A DNA stretch of 64,000 bases from Bifidobacterium aesculapii (GTDB lineage: Bacteria; Actinomycetota; Actinomycetes; Actinomycetales; Bifidobacteriaceae): positions 1-64,000 of the forward strand of contig NZ_BCFK01000067.1 in assembly GCF_001417815.1 (NCBI RefSeq). Direction: 5' to 3'. This document shows positions 17,785 through 26,176 of the stretch, piece by piece. The position numbers and the translations under genes are program-made. Under the pieces are notes generated by a model that ran no database searches, was not told where the DNA came from, and saw only the letters and a program-made list of their open reading frames with translations. Positions within the stretch are counted from its first letter, which is position 1, and each line of letters starts with the position of its first letter.

Positions 17785-19968
17785 TCACGGCCGGCGCGCG
17801 TCCATATTCATCGAGCTCAACGCGCCCGGATCCTTGATGTCGTTACGGATCGACCGCTGCCCGAAATCGTCGAGGAACTCCTGCAGCCGCCCGTTGAGCT
17901 CCGGATACCCGCGCTGCGGCAACTGCCCGAGCAGCCAGCTGACGCCGTCCGCGAAGCACTGCGGCAGAGGCATGCCATCGAGCGCATGGGCGTACGTCTC
18001 CAGTTTGCGCAACGGCGCCTCCATCTCCTCCATCGGCATGCCGAAACGCGTGTACAGGTCGATGCGCTCGATGTACTTGCCGATGAAGATGAACGCCTTC
18101 AACGTCATATCCGCCGCGGAATTCTCGATGCCGCCCCAGAAGGCGAGCATGTCGTCGGCCACGTCACGCTGCGCGTAGATGTCCTCCGCGCTGGCGGAAC
18201 GTTCGGCCGCGTCGGTGATGTTCTTCAACGCAAGCTCCACGTACTGCAGCAGACGCGAGCTCAGTTCGGGGCGCAGGATGACCGCGTTGTTGAACGCGGA
18301 GACGATCGCGGAACGCACCGAATCGGGGTTCGTGCCGTCGTAGAGGAACGAGTGGATGAACGAATCGAAGTCCTCGAAATCCTCCGGCAGGTCGAGCGCG
18401 CGGGCGAACGGGCGGAACGCGTCCGTGTCCTCGTCCATCACACGGTCGTAGAACGGGTAGAACTGCACGAGCGTCGTGAACGCACGCTCCGTGTACCGCC
18501 CTAGCCAGTAGAGGTTGTCCGCCTTGGAGGCGGTGACCAGCTGCAGCGAATGCTTGCGCGCGTGCGGCATGAGGCTCACCGATTCGATCTCCTCGCCGCG
18601 CGTCATGCCCTTGCGCCCGTCCTTCGGGGCGAGCACCCACGTGTCCTTGAAGCCGCCGCCCTGCGAGGAGTTGACGATCATCTGGCCGGGCACCGAGGAG
18701 TAGCGGGTCAGACCGGAATACCACACGTGCGTGTTCTGACCGGTCACGACGAACGCACGCAGGTCGGCCTTGCGCGGGCCCGTCTCGCCGGTGTCCGGAT
18801 CGACCACGTCGATGTCGCGGAACTGGATGACCTCCTGCGCGATGAAGCGGCGCGGGTCGGTCTTGATCTTCTCGGCGAGCTCCTCGCGCTTCGCCTTGTC
18901 GAGGTCACGACCGAAGACCACGCCGTAGCCGCCCGCCTCGGCGACGTCCTTGATGACGAGTTCGCCCATGCGGTCGAGGACCTCCTTGCGGTCCTGCTCG
19001 AACATCGGCATGTAGGTGGGCGCGTTGTGCAGGATCGGCTCCTCGCCCAGGTAGTACTTGATCATGCGCGGCACGAAATAGTAGATGGCCTTGTCGTCCG
19101 CGGCGCCGTTGCCGGGCGCGTTGACGATCGCCACGTTGCCGGCGCGGTATGCGCTCAGCAGGCCGGGCACGCCGATCACCGAATCCGGGTTGAACGCGAA
19201 CGGGTCGAGGAAGTCGTCCGCCAGACGACGGTACACGACGCCCACACGATGCCGGTTGCCGGCGTAGTCGAGGAAGAACAGCTTGTTCTCCACCACCTCG
19301 AGATCCTCGGGGAAGGCGAGCGTCGCTCCGGTCTTCTCCGCGAGATACGCGTGCTCGAAGAACGCGGAATTGTAGCGTCCCGGCGTGAGCACGACGGCGA
19401 TGCCCTCCGTGGAGACGAAGTCCATCGACTTGCGCAGCAGACGCGGGTAGTCACGGTTGTCACGCACATGCACCTCGCGGAACAGGCGCGGATTGGTGCG
19501 GCGTTCGATGTCGCGCGCGAACAGCGGGTAGCTCGCACCGGACGGGATGCGCAGATTGTCCTCGAGCACCCACCAACGGCCGTCCTCGCCCTGCACGAGA
19601 TCCTCGCCGGCGATGTGCGCGAACACGCCGCCGGGAGGCGTCACACCGTTGACCTGCGGGTAGTAGCCCGCCGACGTGTACACGAACTCCTCGGGCACCA
19701 CGCCGTCATGGATGATCCGCTTCTCCGAGTAGATGTCGCGCAGATAGGCGTTGAGCGCGTTGACGCGCTGCTTGAGCCCCGCCTCCAACTCGTCGAATTC
19801 GTCCGATTCGAGGACGCGCGGAATCGGATCGTACGGGAACAGACGATCCTTGTAGACGCCGTTCTTGTACACGCCGAAGCGCACGCCGTTACGGCTCAGT
19901 TCGCGGTTGATCTCCTCACGCCGCGCCACCAGTTCCGCTGCAAGCCTGCTCGCCGCCGATTCAATCAT
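17785..19968 (-). CDS. Circularly permuted ATP-grasp / alpha-E domain fusion protein
   Basis: The 727-residue protein joins two families that are often separate genes. Residues ~1-465 are a circularly permuted ATP-grasp ligase-like domain (GVYKNGVYKDRLFPYDPIPR near 32-51, LEDNLRIPSG at 135-144, and the signature NSSQGGGFKDTWV at 433-445). From ~479 the alpha-E (DUF403) helical domain begins with ASKADNLYWLGRYTERAF. ATP-grasp enzymes form amide bonds between a carboxylate and an amine, so with the adjacent transglutaminase a peptide synthesis/processing pathway is likely. A GAGGAAG ribosome binding site precedes ATG 19968. It diverges from truA across 131 bp. Function is inferred from family context only. 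Confidence 0.93.
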   Translation of the reverse strand: MIESAASRLAAELVARREEINRELSRNGVRFGVYKNGVYKDRLFPYDPIPRVLESDEFDELEAGLKQRVNALNAYLRDIYSEKRIIHDGVVPEEFVYTSAGYYPQVNGVTPPGGVFAHIAGEDLVQGEDGRWWVLEDNLRIPSGASYPLFARDIERRTNPRLFREVHVRDNRDYPRLLRKSMDFVSTEGIAVVLTPGRYNSAFFEHAYLAEKTGATLAFPEDLEVVENKLFFLDYAGNRHRVGVVYRRLADDFLDPFAFNPDSVIGVPGLLSAYRAGNVAIVNAPGNGAADDKAIYYFVPRMIKYYLGEEPILHNAPTYMPMFEQDRKEVLDRMGELVIKDVAEAGGYGVVFGRDLDKAKREELAEKIKTDPRRFIAQEVIQFRDIDVVDPDTGETGPRKADLRAFVVTGQNTHVWYSGLTRYSSVPGQMIVNSSQGGGFKDTWVLAPKDGRKGMTRGEEIESVSLMPHARKHSLQLVTASKADNLYWLGRYTERAFTTLVQFYPFYDRVMDEDTDAFRPFARALDLPEDFEDFDSFIHSFLYDGTNPDSVRSAIVSAFNNAVILRPELSSRLLQYVELALKNITDAAERSASAEDIYAQRDVADDMLAFWGGIENSAADMTLKAFIFIGKYIERIDLYTRFGMPMEEMEAPLRKLETYAHALDGMPLPQCFADGVSWLLGQLPQRGYPELNGRLQEFLDDFGQRSIRNDIKDPGALSSMNMDARRP

Positions 19969-20085
19969 CGTGCCACTTCCTCATCGTGGGTTCGTAGGGG
20001 TGCTTCCCCGTACCGTTGCATACCCGACCACGGTAGGAAAATCCGGTTTCGGCAAACGCGCGACAATGTTACGAGCACGTCACCG

Positions 20086-20091
20086 TATACT
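20086..20091 (+). promoter_or_regulatory. truA -10 box, leaderless arrangement
   Basis: TATACT ends 8 nt before the truA ATG, so transcription should start at or next to the start codon. No ribosome binding site is present and no good -35 is visible. Confidence 0.6.
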
Positions 20092-20099
20092 CATGTCCC

Positions 20100-21092
20100 A
20101 TGACACGACTGCGCATCGATCTGGCATATGACGGCGGCGGATTCTACGGTTGGGCCACGCAGCCCGACATCCGCACGGTCCAAGGCACCATCGAGGCGGC
20201 CCTGCACAAGGTGCTGCGCGTGCCGGCAGACGACCCCGACGAGCCGCTGCGTCTGGTCGTCGCCGGACGCACCGACACCGGCGTCCACGCGAGCCATCAG
20301 GTCTGCCACCTCGATATCGCGGAATCGACGCTCGCACGCGCCGTCGGGCATATGAAGGTGCCGGCCGTCACCGCGCTCGAACACCGGCTGCAGCGTCTGC
20401 TTCCCACGGACATCACGGTTCATCACGTATCCGTCGCGCCGGACGGTTTCGACGCGCGGTTCTCCGCGCTGGAACGCACGTACGTGTACCGTATCGCGGA
20501 CCGGTCGAGCGAGGTCGATCCGCGGTTGCGCGGATGCGTGCTGCACATCGACGACACGCTCGATCTGGAAATGATGAACCGCGCTGCGGCGATGACGATT
20601 GGACTGCATGATTTCGGATCGTTCGCGACGCCGAATCCGGGAGGAACGACGATTCGCGAGGTGAAGCGCGCGTATTGGACGCGCGTGCCGGCGCGTCCGC
20701 TCGTGCCGGAGGCGGTCGAGCGGACGATCGCCGCGGCGGCGCGCGCGGGCGCGGATGGCCCGGAATATGCCGGCACGGGAGTGGCGGACACGGGTGCCGG
20801 CGAAGGCGGATACGTCACGCCGACGCTGGAGTCGGGACTCATCTGCTTCACGATCGTGGCGGATGCGTTCGCGCGCAACATGGTGCGTTCGCTTGTCAAC
20901 GCATGCGTGGCGGTGGGCATCGGTAAACGCGATCTCGACTGGTTCGCCGGCAAAATGGCCGTGCCGAAGCGCGAAGGCTCGACAGGACCGATCGCCCCGC
21001 AGGGACTCACGCTGGAACACGTCGCCTACCCCGCGGACGATGAACTCGCCTCCCGCGCCGAGGCGATCCGCGCCGTCCGCACCCTCCCGTAG
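20100..21092 (+). CDS. truA: tRNA pseudouridine(38-40) synthase TruA
   Basis: TruA isomerises uridines 38-40 in the anticodon arm. The 330-residue protein starts TRLRIDLAYDGGGFYGWATQ and carries catalytic D59 in AGRTDTGVHASHQ. The C-terminal half contains the usual FLYNMVR-equivalent (FARNMVRSLVNACV). An Ala/Gly-rich insertion at ~215-245 (AAAARAGADGPEYAGTG) lengthens it compared with the usual ~250-290 residues. In many bacteria truA follows rplQ; here it is on the opposite strand from rplQ and separated by a repeat-filled gap and a peroxidase gene. Confidence 0.95.
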   Translation: MTRLRIDLAYDGGGFYGWATQPDIRTVQGTIEAALHKVLRVPADDPDEPLRLVVAGRTDTGVHASHQVCHLDIAESTLARAVGHMKVPAVTALEHRLQRLLPTDITVHHVSVAPDGFDARFSALERTYVYRIADRSSEVDPRLRGCVLHIDDTLDLEMMNRAAAMTIGLHDFGSFATPNPGGTTIREVKRAYWTRVPARPLVPEAVERTIAAAARAGADGPEYAGTGVADTGAGEGGYVTPTLESGLICFTIVADAFARNMVRSLVNACVAVGIGKRDLDWFAGKMAVPKREGSTGPIAPQGLTLEHVAYPADDELASRAEAIRAVRTLP

Positions 21093-21176
21093 CTTCCTCC
21101 GCAGCCATCCATTGGCACCTGCAGCCATCCATAACCGTCAGCCATAACCCAACGGATCCGGTAATCAGCTCATTGC

Positions 21177-21313
21177 TCCGTAATATCCGCCGTTTGCTCC
21201 TTCCCAGCGGCGGATATTACGGAAATGAAGCGCTTTCTCCGTAATTCCCGCCGCTGAGTCACGCTCAGTGACCGAAAATACGGAGCAATGGACTTATCTC
21301 CGTAATATCCGCC
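21177..21313. repeat. 61-bp-period palindrome array (TCCGTAATATCCGCC)
   Basis: TCCGTAATATCCGCC begins at 21177, TCCGTAATTCCCGCC at 21238 and TCCGTAATATCCGCC at 21299, that is, exactly 61 bp apart each time. Within the first unit the exact reverse complement GGCGGATATTACGGA lies at 21209-21223, making a 15-bp-armed hairpin. The second unit has its own hairpin, with CTGAGT/CTCAG and TCCGTA/TACGGA stems. The array is the first part of a gene-free 1.2-kb stretch. Confidence 0.82.
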
Positions 21314-21341
21314 TCTGAGAGAGGGGGAAAGAAAGGGACTA

Positions 21342-21439
21342 CCTCGGTAAATGGGGGTGCCTCGGTAGCTCAGTAAATGGAGGTGCCACGGTAAATGGAG
21401 GTGCCACGGTAGACGGGACAGCCTCAGTAAATGGGCATA
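21342..21439. repeat. 18-bp tandem repeat (CCACGGTAAATGGAGGTG)
   Basis: Five units of the type CCTCGGTAAATGGGGGTG or CCACGGTAAATGGAGGTG follow one another at an 18-bp period; the second carries an 8-bp insertion. It is not in a credible reading frame. Confidence 0.8.
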
Positions 21440-21479
21440 GGGCCAACTCCCCCATGCCAAGGGGCCATCTACCCCTTCC

Positions 21480-21565
21480 CCATGGTGCGGTAACACACTT
21501 TCTCCATAACCCCGGAATCATGCGGTTTTGAGCCACCGCACCATGAGTGATTTACCGCACCATGG
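21480..21565. repeat. Inverted repeat CCATGGTGCGGTAA with a third site
   Basis: CCATGGTGCGGTAA (21480-21493) has its exact reverse complement TTACCGCACCATGG at 21552-21565, and a partial copy ACCGCACCAT lies at 21536-21545. The 58-bp middle contains no other structure. Possibly the ends of a small relic element or a multi-site operator. Confidence 0.7.
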
Positions 21566-21621
21566 GAGATGATGCGCGGGACGAGGAGGGCACTCGGCCC
21601 CGCCCAGTGCGGAACTGTCCA

Positions 21622-21685
21622 GATCGCCAAGGGCGATTACTAAGGGGATCGCCAAGGGCGATTACTAAGGGGATCGCTAAGGGCG
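21622..21685. repeat. 25-bp tandem repeat, 2.6 units
   Basis: Units beginning GATCGCCAAGGGCGATTAC start at 21622, 21647 and (partial, GATCGCTAAGGGCG) 21672. Each unit contains a small palindrome ATCGCC-AAG-GGCGAT, so the array is a row of mini-hairpins. Confidence 0.85.
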
Positions 21686-22302
21686 GAACCTTCTGAATTG
21701 AGTAGATCATCGAATGGATGCATCCAGTGCGAGATGCTTGGTCGGAGCGGATTGCTGAGGAGCGGAACCACCGGGGCCGAACAAACCCGTATAGGCTAGA
21801 CGAAACCGCCTAGCATCTCGTGCCGTATATTCGTTGATGAATTGGCTACCCCGAATCACTTCGCGGGCCAACTCCCCTGACAAGGGGAGCCGGGAATGGG
21901 ATAAGCGAATTAACGATGCGGAGCACCAGTCCGCACGGGACAGCCTAGCGTCTCTCGTTGGAAATCCGTTGTCTGGTTGCAACTATACGTATGCGGGTCC
22001 AATTGGCTGGGCTAGGATTGGCCGTGATGGTGATGGCGCAGTAAGTGGTGAAGTGGGGGCAGCAGTTGGGCAACAGCGATTGGGCGAACACAGCCGCTTT
22101 CGGCGCATAATCGAACGCGACACAGACGCGACTGGGCATCCCCCAGCTGAGCCTTGGAACGGGGCGACACAACACATACCCTCTCGTCGTCTCGACTCGT
22201 CACCTCGGTTCACAGCCTCGGCTCACCACGACCGTTCGCCAACACCACGTTCCCACGATCGACCTCGACAACATGCAATGGACCATCATCAAGGAGCACA
22301 CC
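21686..22302. other. Gene-free tail of the repeat region upstream of the peroxidase gene
   Basis: No credible gene is present in these ~620 bases. Minus-strand 21707-21982 is open for 91 codons but shows no start context or family motif; it may be a gene relic. A hairpin CTCCCCT-GACA-AGGGGAG lies at 21872-21889 and has a close relative in the rpsN-rpsH gap at 31174-31191. Composition is lower in GC than neighbouring coding DNA. Confidence 0.55.
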
Positions 22303-22779
22303 ATGACTTCTGTCTATGACTTCACCGTCACCACCATCAACGGCGGCACACAATCGCTCGGCGATTACCGGGGCGAGGTGCTGCTGGTGGTGAACACCGC
22401 CACACGGTGCAGTTTCACGCCTCAGCTTGAAGGACTGGAGTCCCTGCAACGCGCCTATCACGATCAGGGCTTCGAAGTGTTGGGCTTCCCCTGCAACCAG
22501 TTCGCCAACCAGGCTCCCGAGTCCGACGAGGAAATCGGCAACTTCTGTCGGCTGTCGTACGGCGTGGACTTCCCCACGTTCGCCAAAATCGATGTGAACG
22601 GCAAGGACGCCGACCCTCTGTTCGTCTGGCTCAGGCAGCAGAAGGGAGGCGCATTGGGAAACGCCATCAAGTGGAATTTCACCAAGTTCCTCATTGACCG
22701 TAACGGTCAGGTCGTGGCCCGCTATGCGCCGACCACCAAACCGGAAAACCTCGAAAACGACATCAAGGCGTTGCTGTAG
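22303..22779 (+). CDS. Glutathione peroxidase-family thiol peroxidase
   Basis: The 158-residue protein is a cysteine-type member of the GPx family that reduces hydroperoxides. The peroxidatic cysteine is C36 in NTATRCSFTPQ, in place of selenocysteine. The second conserved cysteine lies in GFPCNQFANQ (C64), where bacterial and plant types form the resolving disulfide. KWNFTKFLI supplies the conserved Trp and Asn. AAGGAGC about 7 nt before ATG 22303 settles the start. Bifidobacteria lack glutathione synthesis, so thioredoxin-type reduction is more likely than glutathione. It converges on rplQ. Confidence 0.94.
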   Translation: MTSVYDFTVTTINGGTQSLGDYRGEVLLVVNTATRCSFTPQLEGLESLQRAYHDQGFEVLGFPCNQFANQAPESDEEIGNFCRLSYGVDFPTFAKIDVNGKDADPLFVWLRQQKGGALGNAIKWNFTKFLIDRNGQVVARYAPTTKPENLENDIKALL

Positions 22780-22860
22780 GAGGGACACTAAGCCTGCGGA
22801 GGATACGTGTAGATGATACGACCGCAGTGGAAACAACCACAACACCAAAAACACAAAAAA

Positions 22861-22891
22861 GGGGTCGGGAATCACTAGGATTCCCGACCCC
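22861..22891 (-). terminator. Terminator of the alpha ribosomal operon (after rplQ)
   Basis: GGGGTCGGGAATC (22861-22873) pairs perfectly with GATTCCCGACCCC (22879-22891) around a 5-nt loop. The A-run at 22854-22860 gives a U-tract on the minus strand. It also lies downstream of the convergent peroxidase gene. Confidence 0.92.
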
Positions 22892-22927
22892 TGTACTCGG
22901 CGCTATCGCCGATCAGTCGCTAGCGAC

Positions 22928-23449
22928 TCACTCAGCCTTCTCGGCCTCAGCGGTCTCCTCGGCAGCCGGAGCCTCAGCCGGAGCTTCGGCGGCGGCGGTC
23001 TCCTCGACCGGAGCCTCGGCGACCGGAGCCTCGTCCTCGGCGGACTTGGCGGCGGCTTCGGCTTCCTTGACGACGGCCTGCTTCTTGCTCACCGGCTCGG
23101 TGACGAGCTCGATGATGGCGGCCGGCGTGTTATCGCCCTTGCGCGGCATGATCTTCACGATACGGGTGTAGCCACCCTCACGCTGCTCCATCTGCTCGGC
23201 GATCTGGGTGAACAGCACGTGCACGACGGACTTGTTGCGGATGACGCGCATCACACGACGGCGGGAGTGCAGATCACCGCGCTTGGCGAAGGTGATCAGG
23301 CGCTCGGCCAGCGGACGAAGGCGCTTGGCCTTCGGCAGCGTGGTGACGATGCGGCCGTTCTGGAACAGGCTGGTGGCCATGTTCGCGAGCATCAGGCGCT
23401 CGTGCGCCGGGCTGGAGGCCAGACGCGGGCCCTTCTTAGGTGTGGGCAT
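22928..23449 (-). CDS. rplQ: Large ribosomal subunit protein bL17
   Basis: Last gene of the rpsM-rpsK-rpoA-rplQ cluster. Residues 1-~118 are a normal L17 ([24 protein letters not shown] at the N-terminus, [15 protein letters not shown] near the domain end). A further ~55 residues form an Ala/Glu/Pro-rich acidic tail (repeats of AEAPVEE and EAPAE). The core in E. coli is about 127 residues, so the tail is an addition, of a kind seen in actinobacteria. The strong terminator downstream ends the operon. Confidence 0.97.
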   Translation of the reverse strand: MPTPKKGPRLASSPAHERLMLANMATSLFQNGRIVTTLPKAKRLRPLAERLITFAKRGDLHSRRRVMRVIRNKSVVHVLFTQIAEQMEQREGGYTRIVKIMPRKGDNTPAAIIELVTEPVSKKQAVVKEAEAAAKSAEDEAPVAEAPVEETAAAEAPAEAPAAEETAEAEKAE

Positions 23450-23539
23450 AGTAACTCCTTATGTCAGGTCGGCTCAGGTGGGCAGAGGCCCGAACATCCG
23501 GGCCGACCGGACGGTTGGTCGAATACGGCTATCGGGTTC

Positions 23540-24538
23540 TCACTCGTCTTCCGGAGAGAAGAAGGTGCCGCCTTCGAGATTGTTGGCATCGAAGCCACCC
23601 AGCGGGGAGGCCTTGAGAGACATGCCCAGAGACTGGAGCTTCTCCTTGACCTCGTCGATGGACTTCATGCCGAAATTGCGGATATCGAGCAGATCCTGCT
23701 CAGTGTGGGAGACCAGCTCGCCGATGGTGTGGATGCCCTCGCGCTTCAGGCAGTTGTAGCTGCGCTGGGTGAGGTTGAGATCCTCGATCGGCACGGCGAG
23801 TTCGGGGTTGGACTCCTCCGCCACCGGGGCGGGGCCGACCTCGACGCCTTCGGCCTGGGTGTTGAGCTCACGGCACAGGCCGAACAGCTCCACCAAGGTG
23901 GAACCGGCGGAAGCCACCGCGTCGCGCGGGGAGATGGACGGCTTGGTCTCCACGTCCAGGATGAGCTTGTCGAAGTCCGTGCGCTGTTCGACACGGGTGG
24001 CCTCGACCTTGTAGCTCACCTTAAGCACCGGGGAGTAGATGGAATCAACCGGGATACGGCCGATTTCGTCATTGTCCTGCTTGTTCATCGCAGCCGGCAC
24101 GTAGCCACGACCACGCTCGACGGTGAACTCGATCTCGAGCTCCCCGTCCTCGGCGAGGGTGGCGATGTGCATCTCCGGGTTGGCGATGGTCACGCCGGCG
24201 GGCGGCGTGATGTCACCGGCGGTGACTTCACCCTTGCCGCTCTTGCGCAGGTACATCACGACGGGCTCGTCGTACTCGCTGGTGAGCACGATGCCCTTGA
24301 TGTTGAGCAGGATCTCGGTCACGTCCTCCTGGACGCCCGGCAGCGTGGTGAACTCGTGCAGGGCACCGGAGATACGCACCGAAGTCACAGCGGCTCCCGG
24401 AATCGAGCTCAGCAGGGTGCGGCGCAGCGAGTTGCCAAGCGTGTAGCCGAAGCCCGGTTCGAGCGGCTCGATGGTGAAGCGGGAGCGCTGGCTGGTCAGC
24501 GATTCCTCGGTAAGAGTCGGACGCTGTGCAATAAGCAC
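23540..24538 (-). CDS. rpoA: DNA-directed RNA polymerase subunit alpha
   Basis: The alpha subunit nucleates assembly of RNA polymerase; its C-terminal domain contacts DNA and activators. The 332-residue protein has the N-terminal domain ([26 protein letters not shown] near residue 21), a linker rich in Ala/Glu, and the helix-hairpin-helix C-terminal domain ([20 protein letters not shown]). It starts with GTG at 24538, with AAAGGA about 8 nt upstream. It lies between rpsK and rplQ in the standard order. Confidence 0.98.
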   Translation of the reverse strand: MLIAQRPTLTEESLTSQRSRFTIEPLEPGFGYTLGNSLRRTLLSSIPGAAVTSVRISGALHEFTTLPGVQEDVTEILLNIKGIVLTSEYDEPVVMYLRKSGKGEVTAGDITPPAGVTIANPEMHIATLAEDGELEIEFTVERGRGYVPAAMNKQDNDEIGRIPVDSIYSPVLKVSYKVEATRVEQRTDFDKLILDVETKPSISPRDAVASAGSTLVELFGLCRELNTQAEGVEVGPAPVAEESNPELAVPIEDLNLTQRSYNCLKREGIHTIGELVSHTEQDLLDIRNFGMKSIDEVKEKLQSLGMSLKASPLGGFDANNLEGGTFFSPEDE

Positions 24539-24617
24539 TGTGGTATCCTTTCAGCTTTTGGCCGGTGGTGCACTCACCGGGCCAACAGCGGGTTGGATGA
24601 ATATTGTCTAGTAGTGC

Positions 24618-25019
24618 TCAGACGCGACGACGCTTCGGGGGACGAACGCCGTTGTGCGCTTGCGGGGTGACGTCGGTGATGGAACCGACTTCCAGTCCGG
24701 CGGACTGCAGAGAACGGATGGCGGTCTCACGACCGGAACCCGGGCCCTTGACGAACACATCGACCTTCTTGACACCGTGCTCCATCGCCTTGCGGGCGGC
24801 GGACTCGGCGGCCATGCCAGCAGCGTACGGCGTGGACTTGCGGGAGCCCTTGAAGCCGACGTCGCCACCGGACGCCCAAGACACCACGGCGCCGGACGGA
24901 TCGGTGATCGAGATGATCGTGTTGTTGAAAGTGGACTTGATGTGAGCCTGACCCACCGGAATCGACTTGCGATCGCGGCGACGAGCGGGCTTACGAGCGG
25001 CTTGCTTAGGCGCTGCCAT
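24618..25019 (-). CDS. rpsK: Small ribosomal subunit protein uS11
   Basis: The 133-residue uS11 is recognised by its basic N-terminus and by [27 protein letters not shown], and ends with the typical [15 protein letters not shown] tail. It lines the 30S platform near the E site. It is preceded by rpsM with a 93-bp spacer and followed by rpoA. Confidence 0.98.
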   Translation of the reverse strand: MAAPKQAARKPARRRDRKSIPVGQAHIKSTFNNTIISITDPSGAVVSWASGGDVGFKGSRKSTPYAAGMAAESAARKAMEHGVKKVDVFVKGPGSGRETAIRSLQSAGLEVGSITDVTPQAHNGVRPPKRRRV

Positions 25020-25112
25020 TGACCCTCGTTTCCTAGTAACGAATTGTTTTGTTTGGGGATGCGGTCCGGGCGATGGGTATTACCCCGTGGTCCGAACCAG
25101 GGACGCCACCTA

Positions 25113-25490
25113 TTACTTGGTGGCCTTCTTCTTTCCGGCGACCGTGCGCTTCGGGCCCTTGCGGGTGCGGGCGTTGGTCTTGGTGCGCTGGCCGCGCACA
25201 GGAAGTCCCTTGCGGTGACGCTGGCCTTGGTAGCAGTTGATCTGAATCTTACGACGGATGTCCGCGTCGATTTCACGGCGCAGATCGCCCTCGATCTTGT
25301 AGTTGGCCTCGAGGTAGTCACGCAGCGTGATCAGCTGCTCGTCGGTCAGATCCTTGACGCGGATGTCCGGGTTGATACCGGTCGCGGCAAGCGTTTCCTT
25401 GGCACGAGTGCGGCCCACACCGAAGATGTAGGTGAGGGCGATCTCGATGCGCTTCTCATTGGGGATGTCGACTCCGGCAAGACGTGCCAT
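25113..25490 (-). CDS. rpsM: Small ribosomal subunit protein uS13
   Basis: The 125-residue uS13 begins [21 protein letters not shown], has the helix-two-turn-helix [10 protein letters not shown] equivalent ([20 protein letters not shown]) and ends in a Lys/Arg-rich tail that reaches the P-site tRNA. The usual [15 protein letters not shown] motif is present. It opens the rpsM-rpsK-rpoA-rplQ run after rpmJ. Confidence 0.98.
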   Translation of the reverse strand: MARLAGVDIPNEKRIEIALTYIFGVGRTRAKETLAATGINPDIRVKDLTDEQLITLRDYLEANYKIEGDLRREIDADIRRKIQINCYQGQRHRKGLPVRGQRTKTNARTRKGPKRTVAGKKKATK

Positions 25491-25566
25491 TGCGATTCCT
25501 TCTTGTTGACGTAGGTCTTACACCCACTCGCCCGGTACTCCGGCACGGGCCTACGTACCCGTGGTT

Positions 25567-25594
25567 CAGTGTCGTTCCCTTGCGGGAAGCACTG
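25567..25594 (-). promoter_or_regulatory. Hairpin in the rpmJ-rpsM spacer
   Basis: CAGTG (25567-25571) pairs with CACTG (25590-25594), enclosing TTCCC/GGGAA around a 4-nt loop. Located upstream of rpsM, it could be a translational control site of the alpha operon or an attenuator. It has no T-tract. Confidence 0.35.
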
Positions 25595-25640
25595 TGAGAG
25601 AGTGTCTGATATTCAATTGATGCCGCTGGGGAATCTGCTC

Positions 25641-25754
25641 TCAGCCCTGACGCTGCTTGTGGCGGGGGTTGGTGCAGATCACCATGACGCGGCCGTGACG
25701 ACGGATCACGCGGCAGTTTTCGCAGATCCTCTTCACACTAGGGCTGACCTTCAT
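25641..25754 (-). CDS. rpmJ: Large ribosomal subunit protein bL36
   Basis: This 37-residue protein starts [20 protein letters not shown] and ends NPRHKQRQG. The zinc ligands of the C+ form are all present (CENC, then C and H in VICTNPRH). It lies between infA and rpsM in the standard order, 20 bp after infA. Confidence 0.97.
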   Translation of the reverse strand: MKVSPSVKRICENCRVIRRHGRVMVICTNPRHKQRQG

Positions 25755-25774
25755 GGTTATCCTTTACTTGTACC

Positions 25775-25993
25775 TTACTTGTAACGGTACGTAATGCGAC
25801 CGCGGTTGAGATCGTACGGGCTCATCTCGAGCACGACGCGGTCCTGCGGGAGGATACGAATGTAGTTCTTCCGCATCTTTCCGGAAATGGTGGCCAGCAC
25901 GATGTGCTTGTTCTCGAGTTCAACGCGGAACATCGCGTTGGGCAGCGCTTCGACCACCCGACCTTCGACTTCAATCACACCGTCTTTTGCCAT
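25775..25993 (-). CDS. infA: Translation initiation factor IF-1
   Basis: The 72-residue IF-1 consists of a single OB-fold ([20 protein letters not shown], ending [16 protein letters not shown]-like). It blocks the 30S A site during initiation. GGGAGCT directly precedes the ATG at 25993; upstream in-frame codons were rejected because the family always begins MAK. It is the first gene after the adk terminator, so it probably has its own promoter. Confidence 0.97.
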   Translation of the reverse strand: MAKDGVIEVEGRVVEALPNAMFRVELENKHIVLATISGKMRKNYIRILPQDRVVLEMSPYDLNRGRITYRYK

Positions 25994-26067
25994 AGCTCCC
26001 GGCTTCCGTTTCGTTGGTTGCATTACATTGACGCATCCGAAGACACACCAATCTACTAGGATAGCGT

Positions 26068-26113
26068 AGAGCCGGACGAAATCGACACTCGGCGTGTCAT
26101 TTCGTCCGGCTCT
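26068..26113 (-). terminator. Terminator between adk and infA
   Basis: AGAGCCGGACGAAAT (26068-26082) is the exact reverse complement of ATTTCGTCCGGCTCT (26099-26113). The loop itself contains GACAC/GTGTC, so the stem extends. It ends the secY-adk unit. Confidence 0.85.
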
Positions 26114-26176
26114 CCGGTGATGTGGTATATGCGCGCGTACGCGATTGTCCGCGGGCGGAACGGTCCGCCGCGCCGG

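Noticed and set aside
21707-21982. 91-codon minus-strand ORF in the repeat region
   Set aside because: No ribosome binding site, no TANNNT box and no recognised family; kept only as a possible relic.
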